A stretch of 64,000 bases of DNA from Paenibacillus helianthi (GTDB taxonomy: Bacteria > Bacillota > Bacilli > Paenibacillales > Paenibacillaceae), in contig NZ_LVWI01000114.1 of the NCBI RefSeq assembly GCF_001909055.1, positions 62,001 to 126,000 on the forward strand, written 5' to 3'. Each line of letters opens with the position of its first letter. The stretch's first letter is position 1. The notes under the pieces were generated by a model, which was given only the letters and a program-made list of their open reading frames with translations, made no database searches and was not told the DNA's origin. A program made the translations under genes and the position numbers. Below, piece after piece: positions 23,769 through 32,325 of this stretch.

Positions 23769-25060
23769 GCAAACAGAAAATATTTGCCTTGGGACTGCAG
23801 CATGTGCTGGCGATGTATGCCGGAGCTGTCATTGTGCCGCTTGTTGTCGGAGGGGCGCTGAATTTAAGCGGAACACAGATGGCTTACCTGATCGCCGCGG
23901 ATCTTTTCACCTGCGGGCTGGCTACACTGCTCCAGATTATCAGCAGCAAGCATTTCGGCAGCGGGCTTCCGGTGGTGCTGGGCTGTACCTTTACGGCGGT
24001 AAGCCCGATCATTGCGATTGCTTCCGGTTCTAACCTGGCAACAGCCTACGGAGCGATCATCATCTCTGGGGTGTTCGTCGTTCTGGCAGCCCCGATATAC
24101 GGCAAGCTGTTGAAGTTCTTCCCGACAGTAGTTACCGGTTCCGTGGTAACAATCATTGGCTTATCGCTGATTCCCGTCGCTATGAACAATGTGGCGGGTG
24201 GTCAGGGCAGCGCTGATTTTGGAGCGCCCCGTAATCTGCTGCTTGGCCTAATTACACTGCTGGTAATTCTGGCAGTGAACCGGTTCACGACAGGCTTCCT
24301 TCGATCGGTATCTGTTCTGGCCGGACTCGTGGCCGGAACCGTGATCGGCTATGCAATGGGTCTCGTTCACTTCTCCACCGTGGGCAGCGCATCATGGGTC
24401 AGCATTGCCCGCCCGTTCTATTTCGGATGGCCTGAATTCAGCATTACCGCAATCTTTACGATGATTATCGTCAACATCGTCTCCATGGTTGAATCGACTG
24501 GCGTGTATTTCGCTGTAGGCAAAGCCACAGACCAGCAAGTGGAGCAAAAGCAAGTCGTAAACGGCCTCCGCTCTGAGGGCCTGGCCATCATGCTGGGCGG
24601 CCTGTTCAATGCCTTCCCGTATACGGCATTTTCCCAGAACGTGGGCCTGCTGTCACTGACCCGCGTCAAGACACGAAATGTTATTTTTGCAGCCGGCGGA
24701 ATTATGGTCGTCCTTGGCCTGCTTCCGAAGCTGGCGGCGTTGACCACCGTCGTGCCGAATGCGGTGCTTGGCGGGGCTATGATTGTTATGTTTGGCTCGG
24801 TGGCCGCGTCCGGGATGTCCATTCTCTCCGAGGTCGACTTGCGTAAGGACGGGAATCTCTTGATTGCTGCGTGCAGTATTGCTGTGGGCCTGGGGTCCGC
24901 AGTTCTGCCCTCCATGTTCGATCAGCTTCCTGAGTTCGCCAGAATGCTGCTCCAGAATGGGATTGTCTCCGGCTCGCTGACAGCCATTATTCTGAATATC
25001 TTCCTGTCCAGAACGCAAGAGAGCACAGCACAGGCTGCCGCAGCACCTGAGGTAAAGTGA
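23762..25060 (+). CDS. pbuX: Xanthine permease PbuX (NCS2 family)
   Basis: A 432-residue nucleobase:cation symporter with about 14 hydrophobic segments. It starts KIFALGLQHVLAMYAGAVIV, the NCS2 signature with Gln-His in helix 1; further family marks are FGSGLPVVLGCTFTAVSPI and VVNGLRSEGLAIMLGGLFNA. It imports xanthine for Xpt. Translationally coupled to xpt by a 7-base overlap. Confidence 0.95.
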   Translation: MLSKQKIFALGLQHVLAMYAGAVIVPLVVGGALNLSGTQMAYLIAADLFTCGLATLLQIISSKHFGSGLPVVLGCTFTAVSPIIAIASGSNLATAYGAIIISGVFVVLAAPIYGKLLKFFPTVVTGSVVTIIGLSLIPVAMNNVAGGQGSADFGAPRNLLLGLITLLVILAVNRFTTGFLRSVSVLAGLVAGTVIGYAMGLVHFSTVGSASWVSIARPFYFGWPEFSITAIFTMIIVNIVSMVESTGVYFAVGKATDQQVEQKQVVNGLRSEGLAIMLGGLFNAFPYTAFSQNVGLLSLTRVKTRNVIFAAGGIMVVLGLLPKLAALTTVVPNAVLGGAMIVMFGSVAASGMSILSEVDLRKDGNLLIAACSIAVGLGSAVLPSMFDQLPEFARMLLQNGIVSGSLTAIILNIFLSRTQESTAQAAAAPEVK

Positions 25061-25095
25061 AATATTTCAGGTTCTCAATTCTAAAAAGGTTATCT

Positions 25096-25130
25096 GCCGA
25101 TTCCGAAATATAATGGAATCGGCTTTTTTT
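25096..25130 (+). terminator. Terminator of xpt-pbuX operon
   Basis: GCCGATTCC/GGAATCGGC stem followed by seven Ts. Confidence 0.92.
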
Positions 25131-25174
25131 GCTTTTAACACTAAAGCGTTTCAAGGTATAATTTGCTAATCCCG

Positions 25175-25291
25175 GTGGGTGATTATTTCGGATTCAGGAG
25201 ACACTATGAGAACTATAAGGCGCTATTGCATAGCGGGCTTGGTATCCATCCGGATAGTGTCATGGACAGCTGGGTTCAGAGAGTCCTATGA
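25175..25291 (+). pseudogene. Possible remnant of a BTAD-type regulator
   Basis: The reading frame from GTG 25175 to the stop at 25289 encodes about 38 residues including YENYKALLHSGLGIHPDS and then a Trp-containing helix. This resembles the end of bacterial transcriptional activator domains (pattern YxxYxxLLxxxLGIxP). No upstream gene body is present. It may be the 3' scrap of a deleted regulator gene. The rest of 25131-25373 holds nothing convincing. Confidence 0.3.
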
Positions 25292-25373
25292 ATATATTGC
25301 CAATTATAGGTCCAGGGCATAGAATTTAATGGGGTTGTAACAGATATATATATTGATAGGGATGGAGTCAAGC

Positions 25374-26723
25374 ATGAATGACAAAGTCGTAATGCCGCTG
25401 TGGACCTTTTGCCTGTTCATTGTGGTTATGAACACTACTATGTTCAATGTGTCACTGCCCACCATTATTCAAGATCTGCATATTTCAGCTGATCTCGGTT
25501 CGTGGGTAATCTCGGGCTACTCCATTGGTTATGCCTTGTCGACGGTGATCTACAGCAGATTGTCTGATCTGGTGCCCATCCGCAAGTTGCTGACCATTGG
25601 CCTGACAACGCTGGGCCTGGCTTCGGTCACCGGATTGTTTGCGCACAGCTTCAATGTTCTGCTGATTACCCGGATTATGCAATCCGCCGGTGCCGGCGTC
25701 ATGGCGGGTCTAGGGCTGGTCCTCGCCAGCCGGTATGTGCCGCTTGCCAGGAGAGGTGCCTCCATCGCCATGATCTCTGCAGGAAGTGCCATGGCTTTCG
25801 GGCTGGGTCCGATTGCTGGCGGTCTGATCAGCCAATATCTCGGCTGGAACGGATTGTTTGGCATTACTTGTCTAGTACTGCTTGTTTTGCCGGTGCTGCT
25901 CTATTTGCTGCCCAAGGAACAGCCCAAGGCGGCGGCGTTTGACCTGTACGGAGCTTTACTTACGGTTATCAATGCAGGAAGCCTGCTCGTAGCCGTAACC
26001 AGTAAGTCCTACATATGGCTTGCCGGAAGTGTAGTCTCATTCGGGATTCACGCTGTCCATCTCCGCCAAGCCCGGAACTCCTTTATTAATCCCGAACTGC
26101 TCCGGATGTCCGGTTATTTAAAGCTCACAGCCATTGGCTTCAGCATTTTAGTGCTGAATCTGGGTAATTTATTCCTGATGCCGCTTGCCCTGGCCAGCGT
26201 GTACCATCAATCGGCGCTGATGATTGGCCTTTTTATTGCACCAGGCGCGATTTTGTCGGCATTTTTGACCCGTTTTGTCGGCCGCTGGATCGACCGGTAT
26301 GGAAATCTGCGTTTTCTGCTCATCGGCCATGGTGTGCTTGCCGCTGTTATGGCGACTTTTGCCCTGAGCCTGTCCGCGTCGCCGTTCGTGCTTTTGTTCG
26401 GGTACCTGTGCTTCTCGCCGGCTTTTTCGGCAACCATGGCATCCTTGAACAATGAAGCCTCCGGGATCCTGCCGCGCACCTGGATCGGATCGGGGATGGG
26501 GCTTCTGCAGCTGATCCAATTCTTCGGAGGATCAGTCTCTGTTGCCGTCTGCGGATTACTGCTTCATGCCCAGCGGGAAGGGGTACCATCGAGCGCTTAC
26601 AAGCATGTCTATGGCCTTCTGCTTGCGGTGAGTCTGTGCTCTCTGGGCCTGGTTCTCTTCTATAGACGATCCCGCGGGCCCGGGTTGAAACGAAATGGTG
26701 CTAACGACGTATCAGAAACATAA
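25374..26723 (+). CDS. MFS transporter (Tet/QacA-like)
   Basis: A 449-residue transporter with 12-14 membrane helices. Helix 1 reads TTMFNVSLPTIIQDL. SWVISGYSIGYALSTVIYSRLSD corresponds to motif A, RIMQSAGAGVMAGLGLVLASRYV to motif B, and AMAFGLGPIAGGLI to motif C of exporters, so drug or metabolite efflux is likely. The ATG at 25374 has GGAG six bases upstream. The small gene at 26750 begins 26 bases after the stop, so the next operon may be partly co-transcribed with this gene. Confidence 0.87.
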   Translation: MNDKVVMPLWTFCLFIVVMNTTMFNVSLPTIIQDLHISADLGSWVISGYSIGYALSTVIYSRLSDLVPIRKLLTIGLTTLGLASVTGLFAHSFNVLLITRIMQSAGAGVMAGLGLVLASRYVPLARRGASIAMISAGSAMAFGLGPIAGGLISQYLGWNGLFGITCLVLLVLPVLLYLLPKEQPKAAAFDLYGALLTVINAGSLLVAVTSKSYIWLAGSVVSFGIHAVHLRQARNSFINPELLRMSGYLKLTAIGFSILVLNLGNLFLMPLALASVYHQSALMIGLFIAPGAILSAFLTRFVGRWIDRYGNLRFLLIGHGVLAAVMATFALSLSASPFVLLFGYLCFSPAFSATMASLNNEASGILPRTWIGSGMGLLQLIQFFGGSVSVAVCGLLLHAQREGVPSSAYKHVYGLLLAVSLCSLGLVLFYRRSRGPGLKRNGANDVSET

Positions 26724-26749
26724 TAGTGTTCAGGAAGGATGAGGAAAAA

Positions 26750-26968
26750 GTGGATCAGGGAATGAATGTCATTCTGTTTGAAAAGATGCCGGATGGCGAA
26801 CTGCGAATCATTGAGGAGCGGACCTGGAGCATGAATATGATTACGGCTCTGGAGCATGTCAATTATATTGTAGTCGGCAGCCGGGAGTACGAAGCCGTGG
26901 AAGGACGGCTGAATGTGGATCAGGGCAAGCTCGAACTACTGCTTGTCCCCATGCGTACGGAAGAATAA
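26750..26968 (+). CDS. Small hypothetical protein, first gene of GspS-like operon
   Basis: A 72-residue cytoplasmic protein from GTG 26750, with GAGG five bases upstream (an in-frame ATG lies at 26762). The sequence is strand-helix mixed, MNVILFEKMPDGELRIIEERT, then ALEHVNYIVVGSREYEAVEGR, with no signal peptide or membrane segment. I do not recognise a family. The next gene starts 23 bases later, and the whole set to 30948 is closely packed, so it should belong to the same operon. Confidence 0.65.
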   Translation: MDQGMNVILFEKMPDGELRIIEERTWSMNMITALEHVNYIVVGSREYEAVEGRLNVDQGKLELLLVPMRTEE

Positions 26969-26991
26969 TGTCAGGAGAGGAGGGTCTCAAA

Positions 26992-27678
26992 TTGGCAAAG
27001 GATGAACAACAAAAAGAACCGGCGGCTTCCAGATTATTCACCCCGGACGGCAAACCGATCCGGGTATTGTCCACGTCCCTGGGTATTGCGCTGCTGGCTA
27101 ATGCTCTATTTATTCCAGGGGGCGTAGGTGCAGCCGGGAGCAGCTCTGCAGATGAGCCCACGCTGGTTTCGTGGTCTACCGAGGAGGTCAAAGCTTATTT
27201 TGACAAGAATGTAGACTGGAATATCCCTTACCCGGATGAGAATGCTGGAGAAGTGCTGCAGGAGGGCCAGGGGGTAGTCACCTCGGGGGGCACAACGGTC
27301 ATCAACAATTACGGCGGCTATAACTCTGGCTTCGGCTGGGATGATCTGCTGCTGTACCACATGCTGTTCAACAGCGGCTCTTTCTATTCTTCAAGAGGCT
27401 GGTACAACAACCGCCCTACCTATTATGGAGGCACGCGGAAGGTCTACAAGGCACCCAGCTATAACAGCGGCAGCTTTCAGAACAAGCCGGTGCCCGGCTC
27501 CGTGGTTAAACCGCGGACCTCTACCTCGTCCACCGGTTCGATCACCAGAAGAAACACTTCGAGCAAGGCCGGAGGAGTCGGAGGCAAATCCAGCGGTCTG
27601 AGCTCAGGCAGCAAGTCCAGCTCCTCGTCAAAGTCCAGCTCCGGCAAGAGTTCAGGCAGGAGCGGTTTCGGCGGATGA
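26992..27678 (+). CDS. Membrane-anchored Gly/Ser-rich protein (DUF1190-like features)
   Basis: A 228-residue protein from TTG 26992, with an AGGAGAGGAGGG ribosome-binding site seven bases upstream (an ATG at 26968 overlapping the previous stop is less likely). One hydrophobic segment lies near residues 28-48. A Gly/Asn/Tyr-rich part follows (NNYGGYNSGFGW, RGWYNNRPTYYGG), then a basic Ser/Gly tail ending SGRSGFGG. Layout and tail recall E. coli YgiB/YjfM (DUF1190), whose genes pair with GSP-synthase-like YgiC/YjfC; that similarity is inferred from composition and context. The stop overlaps the next start by 4 bases. Confidence 0.65.
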   Translation: MAKDEQQKEPAASRLFTPDGKPIRVLSTSLGIALLANALFIPGGVGAAGSSSADEPTLVSWSTEEVKAYFDKNVDWNIPYPDENAGEVLQEGQGVVTSGGTTVINNYGGYNSGFGWDDLLLYHMLFNSGSFYSSRGWYNNRPTYYGGTRKVYKAPSYNSGSFQNKPVPGSVVKPRTSTSSTGSITRRNTSSKAGGVGGKSSGLSSGSKSSSSSKSSSGKSSGRSGFGG

Positions 27679-28898
27679 GCCCGGCAGACAGCGTCTTTGA
27701 GTATATCGATCAGTCGGGGCTGGAACGGGCTCCACGTGTAGAAGAGCTGCACGGGCTCGGATTCACCTGGGCTGACCTGGAGGATGAAGAATACTGGCTG
27801 GATGCAGTTGCCGTGATGCGGGGCGAGACCTACAAGGAGCTGGAGGAAGCCTCGGTTAAGCTCTGGAGTATCCTCGACAAGGCTGTCCGTTATGTCCACC
27901 AGCGGCATGATTTGTATGAATTGCTGGGTATTCCGCATGTCCTGTGGCAGATGCTGGACGACACTCCGCTGCCGGAGCCGGGGCTGATCAGCCGCTATGC
28001 CAGATTTGATTTTGCCATAGCCGGCGACGGTACGATCAAGCTGCTGGAACTGAACGCCGATACGCCAACCGGGTATGTGGAAGCTTCCATCGCTACACCC
28101 TGGATTTGCGGGAAGGCCGGAGTGTCGAGCCCGAATACGGGCATGAAGGATCGCCTGGCTGCTGCCTGGGGCATTGAGCAGCCGGATACGGCGGCCTGTG
28201 TTGCTTATGGAACACATCAGGAGGATTCCGGCACCATTGAGGCGCTTGTTGCGCACAGCGGTCTGGATATCCGCTGTGTCGACTGCCTGGATTTGTGGAT
28301 TGATGAAGGGGCAGTCAGAGATGCGGAGGACCGGGTCATCAAGCGGATGTTCGCTCTTTATCCCAAGGAGTGGATGGCGGTGGATGATGGCGGCGAGGCG
28401 CTGGCCTACGCCATCGAGAGCGGGCAGCTTCAGCTGTTCAACGGTCCGCACAGCATCCTGCTGCAGTCCAAAGGACTGATTGCCGCCGTGTGGGGGATGT
28501 ATGAGCTGGGCCTGCTCTTCGGCGAGGAGGAGCGTCAGGCGATAGCCAGTTATATCCTGCCAACCTACAATAAGCCTGTATTCTCCGGCAACTTTGTATC
28601 CAAGTCCGTCTTCGGCCGCGAAGGCGGCTCGGTACGGATTTTCGATGACAGCGGATCGCTGGAGCTTGCCGACGAGGACGGCTTCGACAGCAGCGTGCTG
28701 TTTCCGACGGTGTACCAGAAGCGGGCGGAGCTGGCCCGAATTCAGACCCCTGAAGGGGAGCTTCACCTGCTGACTGGCATGTTCGTGATCAACGGCGTGC
28801 CATGCGGGCTATTGGGCCGCGCGGGTGGACCGATTACAGGCAATGCCAGTCATTTTATCGCGCTAGGAGTGAGGGGGCTTGAAGATGAACAAGGATAG
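27675..28898 (+). CDS. Glutathionylspermidine synthase-like ATP-grasp protein
   Basis: A 407-residue protein of the GSP_synth family, the ligase domain found in glutathionylspermidine synthase and in E. coli YgiC and YjfC. Diagnostic features are RFDFAIAGDGTIKLLELNADTP (residues about 110-131), FVSKSVFGREGGSVRI near 310, and a C-terminal GLLGRAGGPIT. The fold joins a carboxyl to an amine using ATP. The amidase domain of the bifunctional enzyme is absent. Firmicutes generally lack glutathionylspermidine, so the real substrate is likely different, perhaps a polyamine-peptide or a protein tail. It starts with an ATGA overlap with the Gly/Ser-rich protein gene. Confidence 0.88.
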   Translation: MSPADSVFEYIDQSGLERAPRVEELHGLGFTWADLEDEEYWLDAVAVMRGETYKELEEASVKLWSILDKAVRYVHQRHDLYELLGIPHVLWQMLDDTPLPEPGLISRYARFDFAIAGDGTIKLLELNADTPTGYVEASIATPWICGKAGVSSPNTGMKDRLAAAWGIEQPDTAACVAYGTHQEDSGTIEALVAHSGLDIRCVDCLDLWIDEGAVRDAEDRVIKRMFALYPKEWMAVDDGGEALAYAIESGQLQLFNGPHSILLQSKGLIAAVWGMYELGLLFGEEERQAIASYILPTYNKPVFSGNFVSKSVFGREGGSVRIFDDSGSLELADEDGFDSSVLFPTVYQKRAELARIQTPEGELHLLTGMFVINGVPCGLLGRAGGPITGNASHFIALGVRGLEDEQG

Positions 28899-29541
28899 AA
28901 GTCGCCGGAATAGAGGGGGCCGCAGGCTCCATTCAGGAACAATGCTTGGCATGCTGCTGATGGCAGTACTGCTGCTGAGCGCATGCTCGGGCAATGCGAA
29001 CAGTGTGTTTCATACCGATAAGGAGACAACGGACAGTGTAACACGGGTCCCCTGGGATTACCGGGTGGTTGAAGGCACAGTTGGAGATCTGATCGGCAGC
29101 GACATGACCGTATTGCCGGACAATGAGCTGCTTCCGAACGACGGTAATTATGCCACCGGCGACAAGATATGGACCTTACAGTTCATGGATGCCGAACTGG
29201 TGACGGATGCCGATCAGAAGAACGATATCCGCCTGTCTTCCTGGGATACGATTAAATCGTATGCCGACCAGAAGACGGCCGCAGAAGATTTGGCCCGTCT
29301 GAAGGTATCCATTACAACGGATGTGGATCTTGTAGGTGTATACAAAACCAAGTACAAGGATAAAACCAGAAACTTTGCTGTGGTTGAGCTGCCTTCGGGC
29401 AACCGGATCAAGCAGCCGATTGATGATAAGCGCTATACGGCGCTGGAGAAACAAAAGAAAGCCTCTGTTGTGCTGGAGGAAGTGCATGATTTCGCCGATT
29501 ATGATTCGGCCTACGCAAAATTTCGGGGGTGGGCAAATTGA
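28885..29541 (+). CDS. Putative lipoprotein in GspS-like operon
   Basis: About 218 residues. It has a basic N-terminus, then MLLMAVLLLSAC with a lipobox (LLSAC, Cys about 34), and a soluble extracellular domain of about 180 residues with no family I recognise (VTRVPWDYRVVEGTVGDLIG, then WTLQFMDAELVTDADQK). The start ATG 28885 follows a G-rich site (GAGGGGG) and overlaps the end of the ligase gene by 14 bases; TTG 28879 is an alternative. Predicted to be anchored on the outer face of the membrane beside the DUF350 protein and channel. Confidence 0.75.
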   Translation: MNKDRSRRNRGGRRLHSGTMLGMLLMAVLLLSACSGNANSVFHTDKETTDSVTRVPWDYRVVEGTVGDLIGSDMTVLPDNELLPNDGNYATGDKIWTLQFMDAELVTDADQKNDIRLSSWDTIKSYADQKTAAEDLARLKVSITTDVDLVGVYKTKYKDKTRNFAVVELPSGNRIKQPIDDKRYTALEKQKKASVVLEEVHDFADYDSAYAKFRGWAN

Positions 29542-29930
29542 CGATTGTGATTAACCTGATTGTCAGCGTGTTGACAATCATTCTGCTGCAGGTACTCGGG
29601 ATGGTAGTGTTCAGCCTGATGACTCCATTCAAGGACATGGAAGAATTGAAAAAAGGCAACGTAGCCGTAGCTTTGGCGCTCGGTGGCAAGTTTCTGGCCA
29701 CGGCGATTATTCTGGGCGTGGCCGCGTATACGAATACCTCAATCTGGTTCATGATACTCTGGTTCGCGGTTGGATACGTCTGCCTGATCGCTGCATACTG
29801 GATCTTCGAGCTGTTCACACCGGGCTTCAAAATATCCGATCATCTGCAGAAGGGGAATGTCGCTGTAGGCTTGATGCTGTGCCTGGTTTTCATCGGGACA
29901 GCGTTCGCCGTCAGCAGTCTGATCATTTAA
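29538..29930 (+). CDS. DUF350 family membrane protein
   Basis: A 130-residue membrane protein with four hydrophobic segments and two DUF350 repeats, each introduced by the family motif: LKKGNVAVALALGGKFLA and LQKGNVAVGLMLCLVFIG. DUF350 (E. coli YjfL type) has no proven biochemical function. The TTG at 29538 overlaps the lipoprotein stop as TTGA and has GGGGTGG upstream; GTG 29529 is also possible. DUF350 genes recur with GSP_synth-family genes in other bacteria, as here. Confidence 0.88.
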   Translation: MTIVINLIVSVLTIILLQVLGMVVFSLMTPFKDMEELKKGNVAVALALGGKFLATAIILGVAAYTNTSIWFMILWFAVGYVCLIAAYWIFELFTPGFKISDHLQKGNVAVGLMLCLVFIGTAFAVSSLII

Positions 29931-29934
29931 GCCG

Positions 29935-30948
29935 ATGCATTTTCTACTGCGTCTCTCTGGAAAGCTGATGCGTCTAAGGAAAAAGTCCATTGGGCTGGTC
30001 ATCCTGGCCTTTATTGTGATGAGTGCAACGATTGCCTTTTTACTGGAGCCAGGAACTTTCCATAACTGGTTTAATGCCTTTTATTGGGTCATGACGACGA
30101 TGTCCACCGTAGGTTATGGCGACTTTTTTGCCAAATCGGTGACGGGAAAGCTATTTACCATGTTTCTGTATATTTTCGGCATTGGGCTGCTCAGTTTGGT
30201 GATCGGGAAGATTATTGATTCCATGGGGGAGTTGCAAAGAAGGAGGGGAGCCGGAACCTTGAGCTTTCATGGGAAAGACCATGTGGTACTGATCAATTGG
30301 AACCGCAAAACGCAGGCTGCCGTCGATGAGATTCTCTGCTATTCGCGGGATTGCCGGATCGTCATCATCGACGAGAGCGGTCAGCATCCGCTGCGGCATC
30401 TGGAGCATGTCCATTTCATCAGCGGTGATCCTTCCAGCGACGATATCCTGCAGAAGGCGAATATTTATGGAGCCAGGGCAGCAATCATATTCGGGGATAC
30501 GCGGATCGATGAGGCCTCTTTGACGGATGGCAAAACCCTGCTGATCGCCTCCAGTATTGAGCGGATTGCTCCGCAGGTACATACCACTGTTGAGATCATG
30601 CAGGAAAAGAACATCCAAAACTTCCGCCATGTCCATGTCAATGAATTCGTACTTTCGCATGATGCCATTTCAAGACTCGCTGTCCGCTCAGCGCTGCAGG
30701 AAGGGAATCCCGAGGTGATTACCCAACTGCTTAGCCGGGAGCATGGGGATGATATCTATGAAGTTCCCCGGGATGCCGCTTGGCGTACCTACGGCGATGC
30801 GTTTCAGGCGCTGCTGCTTCAGGGAGCGACACTATTGTCCGACCGGGGTGACCTTGGCATCAACCGCAAGCTGGATCAGCCGATCCCGCAGGAAGCCAGA
30901 CTCTATATCGTGTCGGATGAGGAAACTTACCGTCAGATCAAAGGCTAG
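29935..30948 (+). CDS. Potassium channel with TrkA-N (RCK) domain
   Basis: A 337-residue two-helix K+ channel: TM1 at about 18-38, pore helix and selectivity filter TVGYGD at 58-63, TM2 at about 72-92. A cytoplasmic RCK/TrkA-N-like nucleotide-binding domain starts near 115 (DHVVLINWNRKTQAAVDEIL). It is similar in plan to Bacillus YugO and archaeal MthK. It should pass K+ under control of a nucleotide or metal bound by the RCK domain. Last gene of the GspS-like operon, 4 bases after the DUF350 stop, with a terminator following. Confidence 0.9.
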   Translation: MHFLLRLSGKLMRLRKKSIGLVILAFIVMSATIAFLLEPGTFHNWFNAFYWVMTTMSTVGYGDFFAKSVTGKLFTMFLYIFGIGLLSLVIGKIIDSMGELQRRRGAGTLSFHGKDHVVLINWNRKTQAAVDEILCYSRDCRIVIIDESGQHPLRHLEHVHFISGDPSSDDILQKANIYGARAAIIFGDTRIDEASLTDGKTLLIASSIERIAPQVHTTVEIMQEKNIQNFRHVHVNEFVLSHDAISRLAVRSALQEGNPEVITQLLSREHGDDIYEVPRDAAWRTYGDAFQALLLQGATLLSDRGDLGINRKLDQPIPQEARLYIVSDEETYRQIKG

Positions 30949-30977
30949 CAGGACGATATCTATCTATATTTCATCCG

Positions 30978-31025
30978 AAAAAGAGCTGTACAGGTCCCTC
31001 AGGAACCTTCGTACAGCTCTTTCTT
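30978..31025 (+). terminator. Terminator of GspS-like operon
   Basis: AAAGAGCTGTAC pairs with GTACAGCTCTTT, followed by CTT. Confidence 0.88.
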
Positions 31026-31083
31026 ATTGGAAATTGAATCTTTTATTCAATTAGACACATAATGATCAATTACATAGTTAATT

Positions 31084-31112
31084 TTGTGACTTATATTACC
31101 GTTATATTATAT
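31084..31112 (+). promoter_or_regulatory. Possible promoter of polysaccharide operon
   Basis: TTGTGA, 17-bp spacer, TTATAT in a strongly AT-rich stretch, about 40 bases upstream of the first gene. The match is modest. Confidence 0.35.
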
Positions 31113-31149
31113 AGATAACAGATGTCTTCTTCCTCGAGGATGTGATGGA

Positions 31150-32301
31150 TTGACCCGAAAACTCAGCGCAGCCACCGCGCTTCTACTCACTCTGCTGCTG
31201 CTGACTTCCTGCAGCGGCGGCCAACCAGCCACCGAACCTACCGCCACAGCCAATGAGACGATGACCGCAGCTCCTTCCTCGTCGCCCATAGGCCAAAGTA
31301 TCGATATCCGTGAAGAAAGGCAGGAGTTGAGCGCATTTATTACGAAGCAGCTTACCGGTCCTTACGGTGTATATACCAATTTGCTGGAGACCGATGAATC
31401 CGGTGAAGCGGCCACCGGTCATGAGGTGCTGAGCGAATCGGCTTCCCTTTTGATGAGAGCGGCCGTGCTTGCCAGCGACAAGGAGCAATTTGCCAGCCAG
31501 TGGGCATTGGCCGAGCAAACCTTTGATATGGAGGGCGGATTTAGCTATCGCTACAGCCCCAAACAGCAGAAGCAGTATCCTGTGAATGCAGCTGTCGATG
31601 ACCTCCGTTTAATTGGAGCTTTATATGAGGCGGGTGAGATTTTTGACGAGCCGGCTTATACAGAGCAAGCGGATAAATACAGCCAGCGCTTCTATGGGAA
31701 TAATGTAAAAGAAGGATATATGTACGATTTTTATGACAAAATTTACAAAACTACGAATGGCTTCATTACATTGTGTTATATTGATTTAGGCACATTGCGA
31801 AAAATGTCGATTTCTAACGAATTAAGAGGTATATTATTGCATAACATGGATGGGATTCTGGAGGAGGGCTACCTCTCAGATTCGTTCCCATTCTACGAGA
31901 CGAGATTCGATTATGGTACAGGAGTTTACAGCTCGGAGAATATCAATACGGTGGAATCCCTCCTGAGTATTCTGCATTTGGCAGAGACGGGTCGGCAGAA
32001 GCCTGCAAGTATCCGCTATATCAAGGAACAAGTCGAGGCAGGGACGCTTTACGGACAATATTCCCGTGACGGGAAGCCGCTGAATGAGATAAGGTCCACC
32101 GCGATTTATGCTCTGGCGGCTATGATTGGCGCAGAAGCAGGAGACGATGCACTCTACCGGTCGGGAATTTCGCGAATGAACGAATTTCAGGTCCGGGAGA
32201 CGAACAGTCCGATGTTCGGCGGATTCGGCAATACAGATACGGGACAGGCGTATTCTTTTGATAATCTTATGGCCTTGCTTGCTTATTCTTATTCACTCTA
32301 A
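31150..32301 (+). CDS. Lipoprotein, GH8-like (YdaJ-like), polysaccharide operon gene 1
   Basis: A 383-residue protein with a lipoprotein signal (LLLTLLLLTSCSG, Cys about 21), a Ser/Thr/Pro linker, and an alpha-rich catalytic-like domain. TNLLETDESGEAATGHEVLSES, GFSYRY and NAAVDDLRLIGALY suggest the (alpha/alpha)6 barrel of GH8/BcsZ-type hydrolases. By position and fold it corresponds to Bacillus subtilis YdaJ, a presumed hydrolase acting on the nascent exopolysaccharide. The TTG start has GAGGATGTGATGG upstream. First gene of the operon. Confidence 0.72.
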   Translation: MTRKLSAATALLLTLLLLTSCSGGQPATEPTATANETMTAAPSSSPIGQSIDIREERQELSAFITKQLTGPYGVYTNLLETDESGEAATGHEVLSESASLLMRAAVLASDKEQFASQWALAEQTFDMEGGFSYRYSPKQQKQYPVNAAVDDLRLIGALYEAGEIFDEPAYTEQADKYSQRFYGNNVKEGYMYDFYDKIYKTTNGFITLCYIDLGTLRKMSISNELRGILLHNMDGILEEGYLSDSFPFYETRFDYGTGVYSSENINTVESLLSILHLAETGRQKPASIRYIKEQVEAGTLYGQYSRDGKPLNEIRSTAIYALAAMIGAEAGDDALYRSGISRMNEFQVRETNSPMFGGFGNTDTGQAYSFDNLMALLAYSYSL

Positions 32302-32325
32302 ACCACAGTAACGAAGGTGACCCGC

